Position numbers and translations under genes: made by a program. A DNA stretch of 64,000 nt, from NCBI GenBank assembly GCA_037074615.1, contig CM073524.1, positions 22,397,406 to 22,461,405 on the forward strand. Direction: 5' to 3'. The notes below the pieces were generated by a model that saw nothing but the letters and a program-made list of their open reading frames with translations, did no database searches and was not told where the DNA came from. Origin of the DNA: Leucaena leucocephala (taxonomy: Eukaryota; Streptophyta; Magnoliopsida; Fabales; Fabaceae). Shown in pieces: positions 23,836 to 36,018 of the stretch. Every line of letters starts with the position of its first letter. The first letter of the stretch is position 1.

Positions 23836-24834
23836 CTAATAATGGCAGCCAACCAATGACGCAGTAGACAGCACCAATGGTTTCTCTTTTGTCTTCAACT
23901 CAAACTTGGAATCCCGCTGATAATGATGATCCTCTTCCGGCGCCGGCAGGTTTAGATCCAAAGCTAGAAATTTTGGCTTCACTTCCACAGCAGCCCCCAC
24001 CGTCCTAGTGTTGTCGGCGACTCCGTCATAACTCGCCTGAGGTGCCGCACCAATGGTTGATGTGGATGCCCTGTGCCTCCTCATGTGGCCTCCCAGTGCC
24101 TGCCCGGACGTGAATTCCGACCCGCATATTGAACACTCGTGAATCTTGGCCTTGTTGATGGACACAACCCCATTTATGTTATTTCCTAATTGAAGAGAAA
24201 TTTGAGGGCTGCTTTTAATCGGAGCTTCTTCAATCTCATAACTGTTGATAAGTTGCGGCTGCGGCGGCAGTTTCTTCTCCTCTAACGTCAGCTTAGGCTT
24301 TTTGTGGCTGGCCCTATGCCCACCCAAAGCTTGAAACGAAGGAAAACTTCGGTTACACGTTTTGCACTCATACATAAACAAACCAACTTTGGCGGCACCG
24401 GCTGCGGTGACGGTGGGCATCTCGGCTAATCTCCGGCTTCCTCCCGGTAATTCTGTTCTGGTGGCTTGAGATTGAGGTGGTCGGTGCTTGAGATTATGGG
24501 AATCCCCACTCTGAGCCAAGAGAATTAAACAGTTGGCCATGTCTTCCTCTTCCTCAGTGCTCTCGTCATAATTATTATGAGTGATCGTGGTCGTGGTGGA
24601 CGAAACGGAACCGTAATCTCCACTGGGGCTGACGTGTTCCCCGGAGACGCTCGATGAGCTAGAGGTCGTGGTGGCGGCGACGACAGCACAAGGCGAGAGG
24701 GGCCTGTGCCTCTTGGTACGCTTGCCTTTGGCGATGTGCGTGACGGCGGTGGCATGATTATCCGACGGCCCCACAAACTCTAATTCCTCCGGGCCTTCCA
24801 TGTTAACTAGCTTACACAGAGACGAAACAGACAT
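23836..24834 (-). CDS. ZAT5: ZAT5-like C2H2 zinc finger repressor
   Basis: This is a 332-residue intronless nuclear protein of the C1-2i zinc finger class. In order it has a basic B-box-like [10 protein letters not shown] (36-45), an acidic L-box region [14 protein letters not shown] (94-107), two plant-type fingers with the QALGGH signature ([19 protein letters not shown] at 154-172; [19 protein letters not shown] at 232-250) and an EAR repression motif DLNLPAP (293-299). Such proteins bind DNA and recruit co-repressors in stress responses. The first ATG gives [11 protein letters not shown] before MEGPEELEF. The second ATG (codon 12) resembles the usual start of relatives, so 24801 is an alternative start. 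The family is certain; the exact ortholog is probable. Confidence 0.88.
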   Translation of the reverse strand: MSVSSLCKLVNMEGPEELEFVGPSDNHATAVTHIAKGKRTKRHRPLSPCAVVAATTTSSSSSVSGEHVSPSGDYGSVSSTTTTITHNNYDESTEEEEDMANCLILLAQSGDSHNLKHRPPQSQATRTELPGGSRRLAEMPTVTAAGAAKVGLFMYECKTCNRSFPSFQALGGHRASHKKPKLTLEEKKLPPQPQLINSYEIEEAPIKSSPQISLQLGNNINGVVSINKAKIHECSICGSEFTSGQALGGHMRRHRASTSTIGAAPQASYDGVADNTRTVGAAVEVKPKFLALDLNLPAPEEDHHYQRDSKFELKTKEKPLVLSTASLVGCHY

Positions 24835-24908
24835 ATATAAGTGTGAGTGTGTTTGCAGAGAGAGAGAGAGAGAAGGGAGATGTGAGAAGAAAAGGTGAAG
24901 AGTGAAGC

Positions 24909-24920
24909 CTTATATATATA
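24909..24920 (-). promoter_or_regulatory. TATA box of the ZAT5-like gene
   Basis: TATATATATAAG on the minus strand, about 80 bases upstream of the first ATG and followed by a CT-rich leader (24856-24880). Confidence 0.5.
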
Positions 24921-24922
24921 TG

Positions 24923-26656
24923 TGGGGGAGAGGGGTCCAGCAAGGAAGAAGAAGCCGTCTGCTCCTCTTGTTAGATATAACAGCTAACTCTGAATGACTC
25001 TGTCATCCCAAAATCTTCCTTGCGTTTCCAACCTTCGAAGTGTCACTCACAAGCAAACTCCCTCACGCGCTCTCACTCTTACCTCTCCCTCACGCTTCCA
25101 TCGCAACCACACTTTTCCCTCTCTATCTGCTTACGTAATTAATTCACTCGTAACTGAACATGCTTTCTGTTTTTTATTATTCTATAATTTCAAGATGATT
25201 ATAAGGATTAATTTAAGAGGTGCATGCGAGTGAGCAAAGATTAGCGTGGTATTACAAATAAAGAAAATTAGGTGAAGATTAGGGATGGAAATTAGTGGCA
25301 TATCAGATCAGATGTGGTAACTGCTAAAGCAGAAAAGTGTAGGCAAAGTTTTAAAACTAAAAAGGAGTTCAAGAAAGGTTGGTGTTAACGTTATAAGATC
25401 TGAGTCGGTTTCACTCTTGTTTTCTTCTCCCTTAATTAATAATAACAATAAAAATTCTCACAACGTAGAATAATTAAACCAACCAGAAGGGAAGACGTGG
25501 ATAAAAATTTACTTAACCCACGTTAAAAGCATGTCAATCCCCTTGTTATTCCCTTCATTTTCCTGTTTATTAAAGAAATGTATTAATCCCGTTTGAGTTA
25601 TAAGAGATATTCGAGGTGGGTGCCTTTCAAGCAAACCCCTTTAATCTTTGTGGGAAAAATATATACTTTATACCAACTAGGATTGGCCTGTTGGCAGATA
25701 CCTTGACCGGCCCCTTAACCATCTAGTATTAAGTTCGATCATTGGGACATCCCAACCTTTTAAGTGGATCTCCGTCGGGTGAGGTCAAATTAGTCTATTG
25801 CTGAGATGCTTGGTACGTAGTAGAATATAATAAAAGCGTGGAATACATGCGGTTCCATGGAAATCAAAAGAAAATATAAACTTTATAGTTTGTGTTTGTT
25901 TTTATTTACGTTAATGGTGTGTGTACTCTTAGAATAGCAAATGAGGCAGTAAGTGAGGAGTCCAAGGAGAAAAGAAAGGGACAAATGTGGAATATGTCAA
26001 ATATAGGATTCGGTTAAGGAGAGAGTATGCGTAGATTACAAGTATGTGACATCATGAAATAAGCACTTTAATTAATTAGGACGACGCTAATTCTTATACT
26101 GCAGGCTAGCTGCTTAATTAATTGTGTGTGTGTGTGTGTGTGTGTGTGTATACTCATCATCTCATCTGCAGCTTGCAGATCATCTGTCATCATAATTAAT
26201 TATTGCTAAACTACTATGCTAATCATTTCACGTCTCTCAATATTGCAACTTATGAAAATTAATTTACAACTAATATCATCATCATCATCATCGCTAGCTT
26301 TGTTTTAGCTTCTAAACAAGTCTAATTTGCTTTTGTTCATTTGTTTCCCCTGGTTTCAGAATAATGCACCGCTCTCCTCCTTAATGGTGATATAATTAAC
26401 CAATCATCAAATTAAAGGTTTTGTAATAATCCCTGTAAATAAATCCGATTAACATGACGAAATCACAATTAGGTTTCGCTAATTAAAAATTAGAAAAGAG
26501 GGCCGACCCCCCACGTGATGCTATATATATACATCTACTGAGAACCTTACCTCTAATGTCAGATCGTTAGCTATATTCTAATGGTACTACATGTGTATTG
26601 TTTTGATATTATTAGCAGATATTACATGTGTAACCAAGAGTAGAAACACATGTAAA
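24923..26656. other. Upstream region of the ZAT5-like gene, no gene
   Basis: It contains a SINE-like segment (about 25672-25830) with B-box-like GTTCGATCATTGGG, a (TG)n microsatellite at 26123-26149 and an ATC triplet run at 26277-26292. The 79-codon frame at 24994 lacks protein-like features. Confidence 0.45.
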
Positions 26657-27067
26657 TACTCCCCGACCTTGATATAAAACTGACTAATTTAGGTATATTA
26701 AAAAAGTTAAATAAATCAGTTAATTATAATTAATATAAAAGTTAGTTGACTAATTTAGATAGATTAAGGAGTATATAATATAACATAAATTTATCTTGAA
26801 AAATTGAATTTGATCATAATTAATTGATTTATTTTACTTCCTTAATCAACCCAAAAAAGTCAACTAACTCTTATATACTACTTCCGTTCATTAATATAGG
26901 ACCCATTTGACTTTTTTATATAGATGACTGATTTAGATAGATTAAAGAGTATATGATATGAATTCATCTTGAAGGATTGAATTTGAGCATAATTAACTGA
27001 TTAATTTAGCTTTCTTAATCTATCCAAAAAATAAAATAGGTCTTATATTAAGAAACAGAGAGAGTAT
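26657..27067. mobile_element. Two abutting Stowaway-like MITE remnants
   Basis: The left end is CTCCCCGACCTTGATATAAA and the right end, reversed, reads ACTCTCTCTGTTTCTTAATA. A second internal start, ACTTCCGTTCATTAATATAG at about 26880, shows that two copies lie end to end or nested. The interior motif TTGACTTTTTTATATAGATG matches the 19471 element. Confidence 0.45.
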
Positions 27068-30000
27068 TAAGGATTGAAGAGAGTATTAATCTATTATAAT
27101 GGTCCTTAGTATAATTAATTAATAGTTAGAGACTTAATACGTGGTTCATTTTACTCTATTTAAAGGCAATAAAACATTAACCATCATAGATTGGGTCCAA
27201 CAAAATGAGTTAGTTTGTCATTCACAATATTATAAACTAATATTCGAATTTCTATCGAAAAAGACACTCATATCTAATGTTTAACAGTGCTTTGAACATG
27301 ATTGTTTTCAGTAATCTTTTCATTTGTATATCCAAGGATTATTCTATAATTTATTTAAACTTGAAAATTCTTCAGATCGCTCCATTTAGATTAGTACTGT
27401 TGGCTGTAGTTTATCTACTAATAAGTCGACTGTAATCTTTACGGTTACAGATGATCGACCAAATGTGATGGTATCGTGCCATCCTTAATTAATTTGTTGG
27501 TCCAAATTAGTCAATTACTCTTTAGACCCTATTAATTTATTGCATTTTATTATTGAGTTCTATAATCAGATGAAGATCGACACGGTTGGCAAAATTAAAG
27601 ATATATATATATATAATTAAAAAAGAACTTGGATGGGAAACCAAACAAGTTGTCATTGAAACTTACTCTGGTTCACGTTTTAGTTTTAGAATCTTCCTAT
27701 ATACCAATCTGTGTACGCTAACCTCAAATTCCTTCCGTAGCTATCTAACGCTTACTAACGAACCAAACAGGAACAAAATCAATGGCTCAAGATCGTCGTT
27801 ATCCAATTTGGCCTGTGTTTGGCCGCCCTTTAATTACAACTAACTAGGTTTATGTCTAAGAGAAACTCTTCAACTTTATCACATCCAATTGGATAATATT
27901 TTCATCAGAGACTCTTCAATACCAAAAGGTCTTATCCAACGGATAGAGTTAGTCTCTTATAATATAATGAATTAAAATTTAAATCTCTACTAAAAGAAAT
28001 GTCATATTTAGTATTCGACAGAACCTCAAATAATATTGTTTTTAATAAAAAAATACATGTGCTTAAAAATATGATAATTGAATTAACCAACTGATAATCA
28101 AGTTTAGAAAGTGGAGTTGAGACTTGAGATAAGGGGATTATTAATTAATGGTGGCAATTGGATTGTTTGAGGAAAGTGATTGGTAATTAGGGATTGGTAA
28201 TTTATAATAATGAATTATATTGGTATGTGTATGTGGTAGCAGTCATATAATTAAGGTTGTACCATACCTAACCCGACAGTTTGTTTTTCAATCTCTTGAT
28301 GTGTTGTATCCATCTGTCACTAAACAGAGAAACAAAATTAAACATAAAATGAGCATTACCGTACCCCTTATGGGGTCAATCATGCATGCATATAAAATAC
28401 CCCGCCCCTTCTTTTAATGTAAGACCCAACTAATTAAGTTTAAAAAATTAAAAAAGTTAAATAATTTAATTAAAATATATATTAAGTATTATTAGATTAT
28501 ATATCAATTTATAAGTAAGACAAATTAGTTTAGAGGTAAAATAATATATATAAATATTTTAAAATAATTTATTTAATTTTTTAATCTCTCTAAATTAGTA
28601 AAATAGGCTTTGTATTAGGGAAGGATGTAGTAAAAACTTGAGCAAATTAGGGGAAACCAAACAAGTGACATTGAAGAAAAGTTTGGTCCCAACGCATTAG
28701 GCTAACGTGGGAGTGATCGAGAATTGAGGCAACATTTTAATTGAGGGACAAGTAAGTGGAAAGGTTCAATGAACAGTGAAGTTTTTCTTTTCTTTTCTTT
28801 CCTTTTTTTAATTTTAGCAGAATGTATAAAAAGTGGAAGAAGAGATTATGGATATGAAGATTCTTAGCGTAGGAAATAATAAACTGTGGTGAACAAGAGC
28901 ATGTTGTGTTGTGTGAGGCACGTAATGTTGATGAGGATCCCATTTGCCCTGCGCCATATCGCCAATTCGTTGCTACATAACTGCTTTCTCTCCTTTTCTT
29001 AGTATTATTATATATGTGTATATATATCTTTAAATTTCAATTCCATGCTACATATATTGGGGAAAAATTTAGTCAGCCGATTCAGTTACTAAATATTTAT
29101 AATTATTATTATTAATTTAATTATAATATCTTATAAAATAGTAAATTATTTAAGTTGCCGATTACCTTATTTTTATTGCCATCCATATATTTAGTTAATC
29201 AATAGAGAAATGAAGTAGTGTTTTATGAAATATGAGAATTCAATTAATGAAGGGCGTGAGATCAGCCTAGTGAGATGTGACAAACGAAAAATTAAAGGAT
29301 CCACGGGTCAAAAGTTTATCTTATATATCTTTGATGTTATATCATGGTATTCTTCGATCGTACATTTAATTATTGGGTAAAGGGTATCTAATACCCCAAA
29401 CTAATTTTAAAAGAGCAATTAACTCTTTAAAGTATTTAAGAGTATAATTAGCTACCTAAACTAATTTTGGAATTGCGACCAGCACCCTAAAATATTTAAA
29501 TTGGTATAATTTTATATTTTCACTAATAGAAATATAAATTTATGTCCGATCCATGTCATATGAACTTTTTATTTTAACATGTTATTATTTAAAATGTTAC
29601 ATGTGTCATATTATTTTAAAAAAAGTACTGAATAAACTCTAAAATTGACATTATATAGAATTTATATGTGAAGATTAAAAAAATTTATAGTTTATTTAAT
29701 ACAATTTATTAAAATAATATTACATATGTGGCATTTTAAATAATAATGTATTAAAATAAAAGGTAAAGGGATAAAATTATAACAATTTAAATATTTTAGG
29801 ATATTAATTATAACTCTAAATTAGTTTGGGTGCTGATTGCACCCTTAAATATATTAGGGTGTTAATTACTCTTCTAAAATTAATTTAGAGTGTTGGATAC
29901 AAATTTACCTTTAAATAATTATTCAGACGATATTGTTAAAGAGCACTTTTTTCTCAGGAAAAATGTACAAATTTAATATGATCATGTGCTTGGTGTAAGG

Positions 30001-30440
30001 ATTTTATAAACGAGTCATTAGTCATTAATTAATTACACAATTCATATTAAATAATAATGATAATCATTATCTAATTTAATTAAATCGGATTTCTTGACTA
30101 ATAAATGTGTGAAACTGATATTCTTAGATTAAAGGAAACCGCGATTAATGTCAAGAGTCTTTGGCTCAAATGGCATCAGGCATCCATCTTTGTGGTTGTG
30201 ATGCTCACATGGGTGTGAGCGAGCCGGTTCGTCAAATAGAAAAGAAAAGGAAACAACAACTAATTACTGAAAACACTACTAGCTAGAGAGAATTAATGGA
30301 GGATGGCACTGGGAAATATATAAAGATACTGAAGTAGCTAGCAAGTGGACACAGAGAGGAGAGGAGCTTCTGAACCACTCATCAGAAATAAACAAGTTGG
30401 TTGGATCTCTCTCCTTCTAACTTATTAGTATCACCTTTCA
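27068..30440. other. AT-rich intergenic DNA
   Basis: No gene is supported. It holds decayed SINE-like pieces (27206-27320, 27955-28065), a Stowaway-like remnant near 28420-28625, and a low-complexity block at 29385-29900 in which ACTCTAAATTAGTTTGGGTG and TTTTAGGGTGTTAATTAC-like words repeat in inverted fashion, typical of an old MITE. Confidence 0.45.
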
Positions 30441-30443
30441 AAA

Positions 30444-30479
<36 letters not shown>

Positions 30480-33180
30480 AAAACGCTTTTGTTGTCCTTA
30501 GTTTTTGGTTGGCCCTCAGTCATCCAACTGCCCCTTCCTAACCATAACTTTCATGTTATCCATATCGATCTCGCACCACTCAAGACGGTGACACACACAC
30601 AGAGTTCTTCTCTCTCTCTCTCTCTCCCTATCTCTCTCTCTCACAGATTCACATAAAAGAAATTAATTCAAATTAAAAACCACCCTGTTGTCTCGTGAGT
30701 TACAGAAGGTTCTGCAGGCAGCCGATGACTTTTGAAGCTGCTTAATGGAAACAGTTATCATCGATCTCCTTCCTGACAGAGAATCATATATGTGGTGCTA
30801 CTGAAGTTTTTGAGAATATATTTGCTTTGGTTGGATTGGAGATGAAGAACATGCGTGGGTATGAATTACGCAAGATGAGAGCGAGGTATACTCTTATTAG
30901 TGTGTCATGTGAAAAAGAAGCAGAGAAAAGACTGTGTCTTGCACCGCCCATTAAGGCAGAGGCAAGAGGCATGAAACCTAACTTTGCTGCTAGCTTTTCA
31001 TTCAAGACAAATAGCCCTAGCTATAACTCAATTATCCCATAAATATGTTGTAACAAAGAGCATAAATATGAATAGTTTTCTTTTCTTTTTCTTAAAAGGC
31101 CGCAATCTCCCCATCTCACACACACACACACAAACAAAGAAAATGCAAATCCACTAATGAATAATGGAATAACATATATAAAGACACAAACAGGTGAGGT
31201 TTTTTATATTGAGGACTAGCCCAGTACTTAATATAAAATTAGTTGACTTTTTTTGTATTAAATTAAGAAAATAAAATAATTAATTAATTATAATTAATAT
31301 AAGTGTTAATTGACTAATTTGGGTAAATTAAAGAGTATATATAATATGAATTTGTCTTGAGATGTTTGATTTAATTATAATTAATTGATTATTTGATTTT
31401 ATTAATCTATCTAAAAAAGTCAAGTAGCTCTTATATCAATGACCAGAGATAATGTTAATTAATACCCTATCTGATCCTTAATATAAGACATAATTGACCC
31501 ATTTGAGTAAATTAATAAAATTAAATAAATTAGTTAATCATAACACATGTGACATGATCTTTCTAAAGTACTCATGTATAACATTAGATTATATATCAGT
31601 CTATAAATTAGGTAAATTAATTTGAGAGAAATTATAAATATTAGATATAAAATAGATTAAGGTCTTATATTTAAGATTAAATCTAACTTTATAATTAGTT
31701 TTTATAGGCGGCAGTAAGTAGAGGTGTGGTGATAGTTGTGGTGATAACTTGTGTTGGTATGGTTACGTTGGAGAGCCACTCATAATTGAGACAAAGGTGG
31801 TCACGGGTGAGCTAAAAGGCTCCCTCTCAATGGCCATGACTTATTGCCCTCTCTCTACCGTACACTTAACATTTCACTCTTACCTTTTCATTTATCACGC
31901 TTACCTCGTGATTAATTAAATCCCTCCCTCCTTTTCCCATCCCCCAAACCACCACTTCCCACTTCATCCATCCTCTTCAAATGTAACAGAGGAACATACA
32001 AAGCCATTACATTTACATGATGTGAGATTTTGTTATGCTCTATTTGGTATGTAGATTTTGATCTTTCAGCGTTTCGTGATCCTCACGAGCTTACTCATTT
32101 TAGGGTTAAAAACGAGCCATGCATGGATTACTTTCAAGTGGAAACAGTACGTAACAGCCTGGTAAGTTTTCCCAGTCGCAAGTTGTTCTCATTTGAAGCT
32201 CAACTGCTAACTAGAAAAGGACTTCTCTCTCGCCAAACCACTGCTGAATCATAAATCATACTACATCAAAACTACTTGACTTTTTTAGATAGATTAAGAA
32301 AGTCAAATAAACTAATTAATTATAACTAATATAAGAACTACTTAACTAATTTAGATACATTTATGAGTATATAATATGAATTCATCTTGCGAGATTGAAT
32401 TTAGTTATAATTGGCTCATGACTTCTTTAATTTACTTAAAAAAATTAATTAATTTTTATAATTAAGACTAAAAATAATATAATAGACAACCCACAATTAA
32501 TTAACTACACTTTCCACGCCCCTTTTTCTTCTTCTTCTTTTTCTGCTGAGTTGCCTACATGTGATCTAAAAATAATCTTAATTATATATATATAAATATA
32601 TATAGTCGTAATGTTACATATACTTGCCCAAAATTAAATTGAAGTTATTTTAATCGTCGCATGCTCCTTTGTTTCCTTTCTTTTTTATTGTTTCCCCTAC
32701 TAAATTTGGTACTTTTATTAAGGGCCACGATAAATCCATAATGAACTTTTGGCAATAAAATAAACTGTCACTGACACTGGTAGTCTGGTACGTTGACACT
32801 GGACACCGTCATCCCCGGACTCAAGACAAATATGATTTTTTTTAATGCAAATTTTGTGTAAATTGAGTTTAGAGGGCACACCAAGACTATGACATATCTT
32901 TAAGTTTAAAGAATATTTATAGAGGTATTTACATATCACCTATTAACAAAATCCTCACATTAGCCGCAGGATTTCAACTCATGATCTTGTAGGTAAAGCC
33001 TACTATCTTTTTATTTTATTTTATTTTTCATTTTTTGAGATCATAGCAAAGAATCAAATTGCACGGAACTTTACAACGGAGGCCCATGCTAGACAAAGAG
33101 CCAGCCCACTAGACTGAGTACTTCATATCATGTTTTTAACATTTTAAGGCCCATTCATTAGAGAGCCAGCCCGCTGGACT
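30441..33180. other. Intergenic; possible unassigned transcript
   Basis: A (TA)n run (30447-30476) precedes a CT-rich leader-like stretch (30608-30645) and a less AT-rich segment to 31045. A 66-codon frame from ATG 30842 (MKNMRGYELRKMRARYTLIS...) shows no family resemblance. Stowaway-like remnants lie at 31210-31460 and 32262-32480. Near 33085-33180 the phrase GAGCCAGCCC...CTGAGTA is duplicated about 85 bases apart. Confidence 0.35.
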
Positions 33181-34352
33181 AAGTATTGCACATTATGACG
33201 GAGGCGGATAATGATGTAATAGTTTGGAATACTACAAATGAGGGAACTCTCAATATTAAAAGTACTTATTATCTAATCGAGCCTCAATTTGTGGATTCAT
33301 ACAGTTCTACTTACAAACTTATCTGGAAATGGAACCGTGCTGAGCGTATTCGGGTCTTCATGTGGATAGCTTTTAATAATCGCTTAGCAACTAATGTTTG
33401 GCGAAGTACGTGGGCGTCAACTTCTCCAATGTGTCAGTACTACAATAATGGCAGAGAGGATATTTTACATATTCTTAGAAACTGCAGGTATGCTACACAA
33501 TTTTAGCTTAGGATGGTTGATCCCAGGTATTATTCCCCCTTTTTTAGAGCTCCCCTATGAGATTGGTTTACTTGAAATCTCAAGAGAGAGTTAGGAGTTG
33601 ATGGTCTTAGCAATTGGGGATTAATTTAGGGAGCTACAATTTGGAATTTATAGAAATGGAGGAATCATGATTCATTTGATTCAAACTTTGTGAAACCTGT
33701 GGATCCGTACTCGGTCATTATGCACACTTGGAAGAACTTTGTATGTATTCAAGAGGATAACTTAACCATGAATGTTATTAATTCTAGAGCCGCTAATTGG
33801 CAACCTCCTCCTTTGGGATGGCTCAAAGAAAATTTTGACAGTTCGTGTACGGCAAATGATACTAATGCGGGATGTGGTGGATTGATTAGAGATCATACTG
33901 GAAGATGAGTTTTGGGATTTACAAGTACACTAGGTTCTTGTACTGTGATAGAAACTGAGCAGAGGGCAGTGCTTAAAGGTCTTAAAGGTCTTAAAATGGC
34001 TTGGGATCTTGGATTTAGAAAGATTATTCTTGAATCCGATTCCAAGAATGTGATTGAGATGCTGTCTAATGAAAATATTGAGAGATGCAGTTTGTTAGTT
34101 GTACAGATACAGAGACTTATACAGAGTTCTTGGGATTTGAAACTCCAACACATTCCTAGAGGTCAAAACAAAATTGCGGATACCCTGGCTAAGGAGGGGT
34201 TAACTACTACGGAAACATTAGTTTCTAGCCCTCCTTGTTTGGAATCCCTTGTTTATATTGATAGTTTGGGATCTAATCCCCTTTTGAGTTAGTCTTTCTT
34301 GTTCGGGCGATTCGCCCTCTCTTGTAACAAAAAAAAAGTATTGCACATTATG
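33181..34352 (+). mobile_element. 5'-truncated L1-type LINE with 17-bp target duplication
   Basis: AAGTATTGCACATTATG at 33181-33197 is repeated exactly at 34336-34352, flanking an insert that ends in CTTGTAAC plus an A run (34327-34335), as plant L1 LINEs do. The insert encodes the C-terminal part of the second ORF: a zf-RVT-like segment (IWKWNRAERIRVFMWIAFNN at about 33321-33380) and an RNase H domain (GCGGLIRDHTG; ILESDSKNVIEM; HIPRGQNKIADTLAKEG). Stops at 33504 and 33906 and a frame change show it is dead. The endonuclease and reverse transcriptase regions are missing. Confidence 0.85.
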
Positions 34353-34569
34353 TCAAAGAGAGTTGACACAAATGATAATGAACAGACTCGTATCCCACAA
34401 AAACACGAGTTTGATTCCTGCTGCTATTGTGAGAGCTCCTTTGATAGGCGATCTCGTAAGTCCCATGTTAGCGCTCACTAAGCCTTCGGGCTGGACCCTA
34501 ACCTTAGTGAGGAGCGATATCGAACCCATCTAAAACTTTTGTACAAGAAAAAAAAAGTATTGCACATTA
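34351..34569 (+). mobile_element. tRNA-derived SINE using the same target as the LINE
   Basis: An A-box-like AGTTGACACAAATGATAATG and a B box GAGTTTGATTCC are followed by a body with CTCCTTTGATAGGCGATCTC and a tail TTGTACAAG plus A run. The flank AAGTATTGCACATTA stands on both sides (34336-34350 and 34555-34569). A second copy of the same family lies in the opposite orientation at 63314-63507. Confidence 0.7.
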
Positions 34570-34672
34570 CAATCAACCGGGATTGAGTCTAACGAAAGGA
34601 TCTAGTCACTCGAATATGATTGTCTCTAATAAAAAAATACATGTATTTAATAAAAACAACAAAGTATTGCAT
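34570..34672 (+). mobile_element. Short SINE-tail-like insert, third use of the target
   Basis: About 90 bases ending in an A-rich segment lie between AAGTATTGCACATTA (34555) and AAGTATTGCATATTA (34659-34673). Its words TAATAAAAAAATACATGT match the SINE-like piece at 28040. It is likely a 5'-truncated retroposon. Confidence 0.4.
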
Positions 34673-34726
34673 ATTATTTTAAAAATGTAAAAAAAAATAC
34701 TTACAGAAGTTGCCCTTACAGTGTCA

Positions 34727-35546
34727 CGAACCAAAATTTTGCAGACGATATAGTTATTGTGGCAGAGTCAAGAGAAGAGATTAATTTTAAACTTGAGTTA
34801 TGGAGAAGTACTTTAGAGTCGAAGGGTTTTCGTCTGAGTAGAAGTAAGACTGAATATATGCATTGTAATTTTGATAAGAGGCAAGTTAGAAATAACTTGG
34901 AGGTCAAATTGAGAGATCAAGTTATTCCACAAATAGATAAGTTCAAATATTTGGGATCAATTATACAGAAGAATGGTGAAATTTTGGAGGATGTTAATAA
35001 TAGAATTCAAGCTGGGTGGCTTAAATGGAGAAAAGCTACTGGGGTTATATGTGATCGGAAAGTACCAGATAAATTAAAAGGAAAGTTTTATCGCACTGCT
35101 ATAAGACCAGCAATGCTTTATGGAAGTGAATGTTGGGCTTTAAAAGGACAGCAAGAGCATAAAGTTGGGGTAGCTGAGATGAGGATGTTGAGATGGATGT
35201 GTGGGCATACAAGAAAAGATAAGATTCGTAATGAACAAATACGGGGAAGAGTTGGAGTGACATCTATTAAGGAGAAAATTGTAGAGAACCGTCTTAGGTG
35301 GTTTGGATACGTACAAAGAAGGCCAAGGGATGCGCCAGTGAGGAGGGTTGATCAAATAGTATGGGGCCTGGTTAAAAGGAATAGAGGAAGGCTAAAGAGA
35401 ACGCTCAATGAGGTCATTGAGCGGGATCTCCTGGTCAATAACTTAACCAAGGATTCAGTTTTTGATAGAGCACAATGACATCGTATGATCCATGTAGCCG
35501 ACCCCATTTAATGGGATAAGGCTTTGTTGTTGTTGTTGTTGTTGTA
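34727..35546 (+). pseudogene. RTE-type LINE fragment (reverse transcriptase C-terminal part)
   Basis: It starts just before the catalytic box FADDIVIVAES (about 34737). It continues through FRLSRSKTEYMHC, KYLGSIIQKNGE, PAMLYGSECWALK and RWFGYVQRRP, all typical of plant RTE-clade LINEs. A single open frame runs to TGA at 35476-35478. The element ends with GATAAGGCTTTG and a GTT triplet tail (35521-35545), the usual RTE 3' end. It is strongly 5' truncated and not functional. Confidence 0.85.
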
Positions 35547-36018
35547 ACATATGCACCCAAATACCTATGCACTAGCAAGAGAAAAAAAAAAGGCTGGCAA
35601 ATCAGGAATGCAGAACCATGTTTAACAAATGCTCTGAGTGTTTACGCAGCGTCCTGGGTCAAACGCTCCATCATAACAAAGCAATGGTTCTGTAAATGAC
35701 CTATGAACTATGGAGCCATAGTTTATGCGACAAATGCTACGTAGGGATTTAATTATTAGGGATTTAAACGTTAGATCCATTCAAAGACAAAGACAGCCAA
35801 CAAGGACTGCATGACTAGTCAATTTTATTGCAGAGGACGCACATAAAGCATTATAACAATCTGACAACAGACCAATACATGTTAAGCGATTCAACTTCAC
35901 ACTCAGCTTCATGAGCACATCATGTCCCATATAGTCTACAATACATGCACGTTTGGCTAAATTAAGCAAACAAAGGATAAAATGCCACCACTGCTTCTAG
36001 CACAATTTTGCATTAAAA
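35547..36018. other. 3' flank of CSD2
   Basis: On the minus strand an AATAAA lies at 35829-35824, about 190 bases past the stop codon, and probably ends the CSD2 transcript. No other gene. Confidence 0.5.

Noticed and set aside
33912..34292. 126-codon frame as a host RNase H gene
   Set aside because: It lies inside the target-duplicated LINE, continues the interrupted LINE frame and ends next to the LINE A tail.
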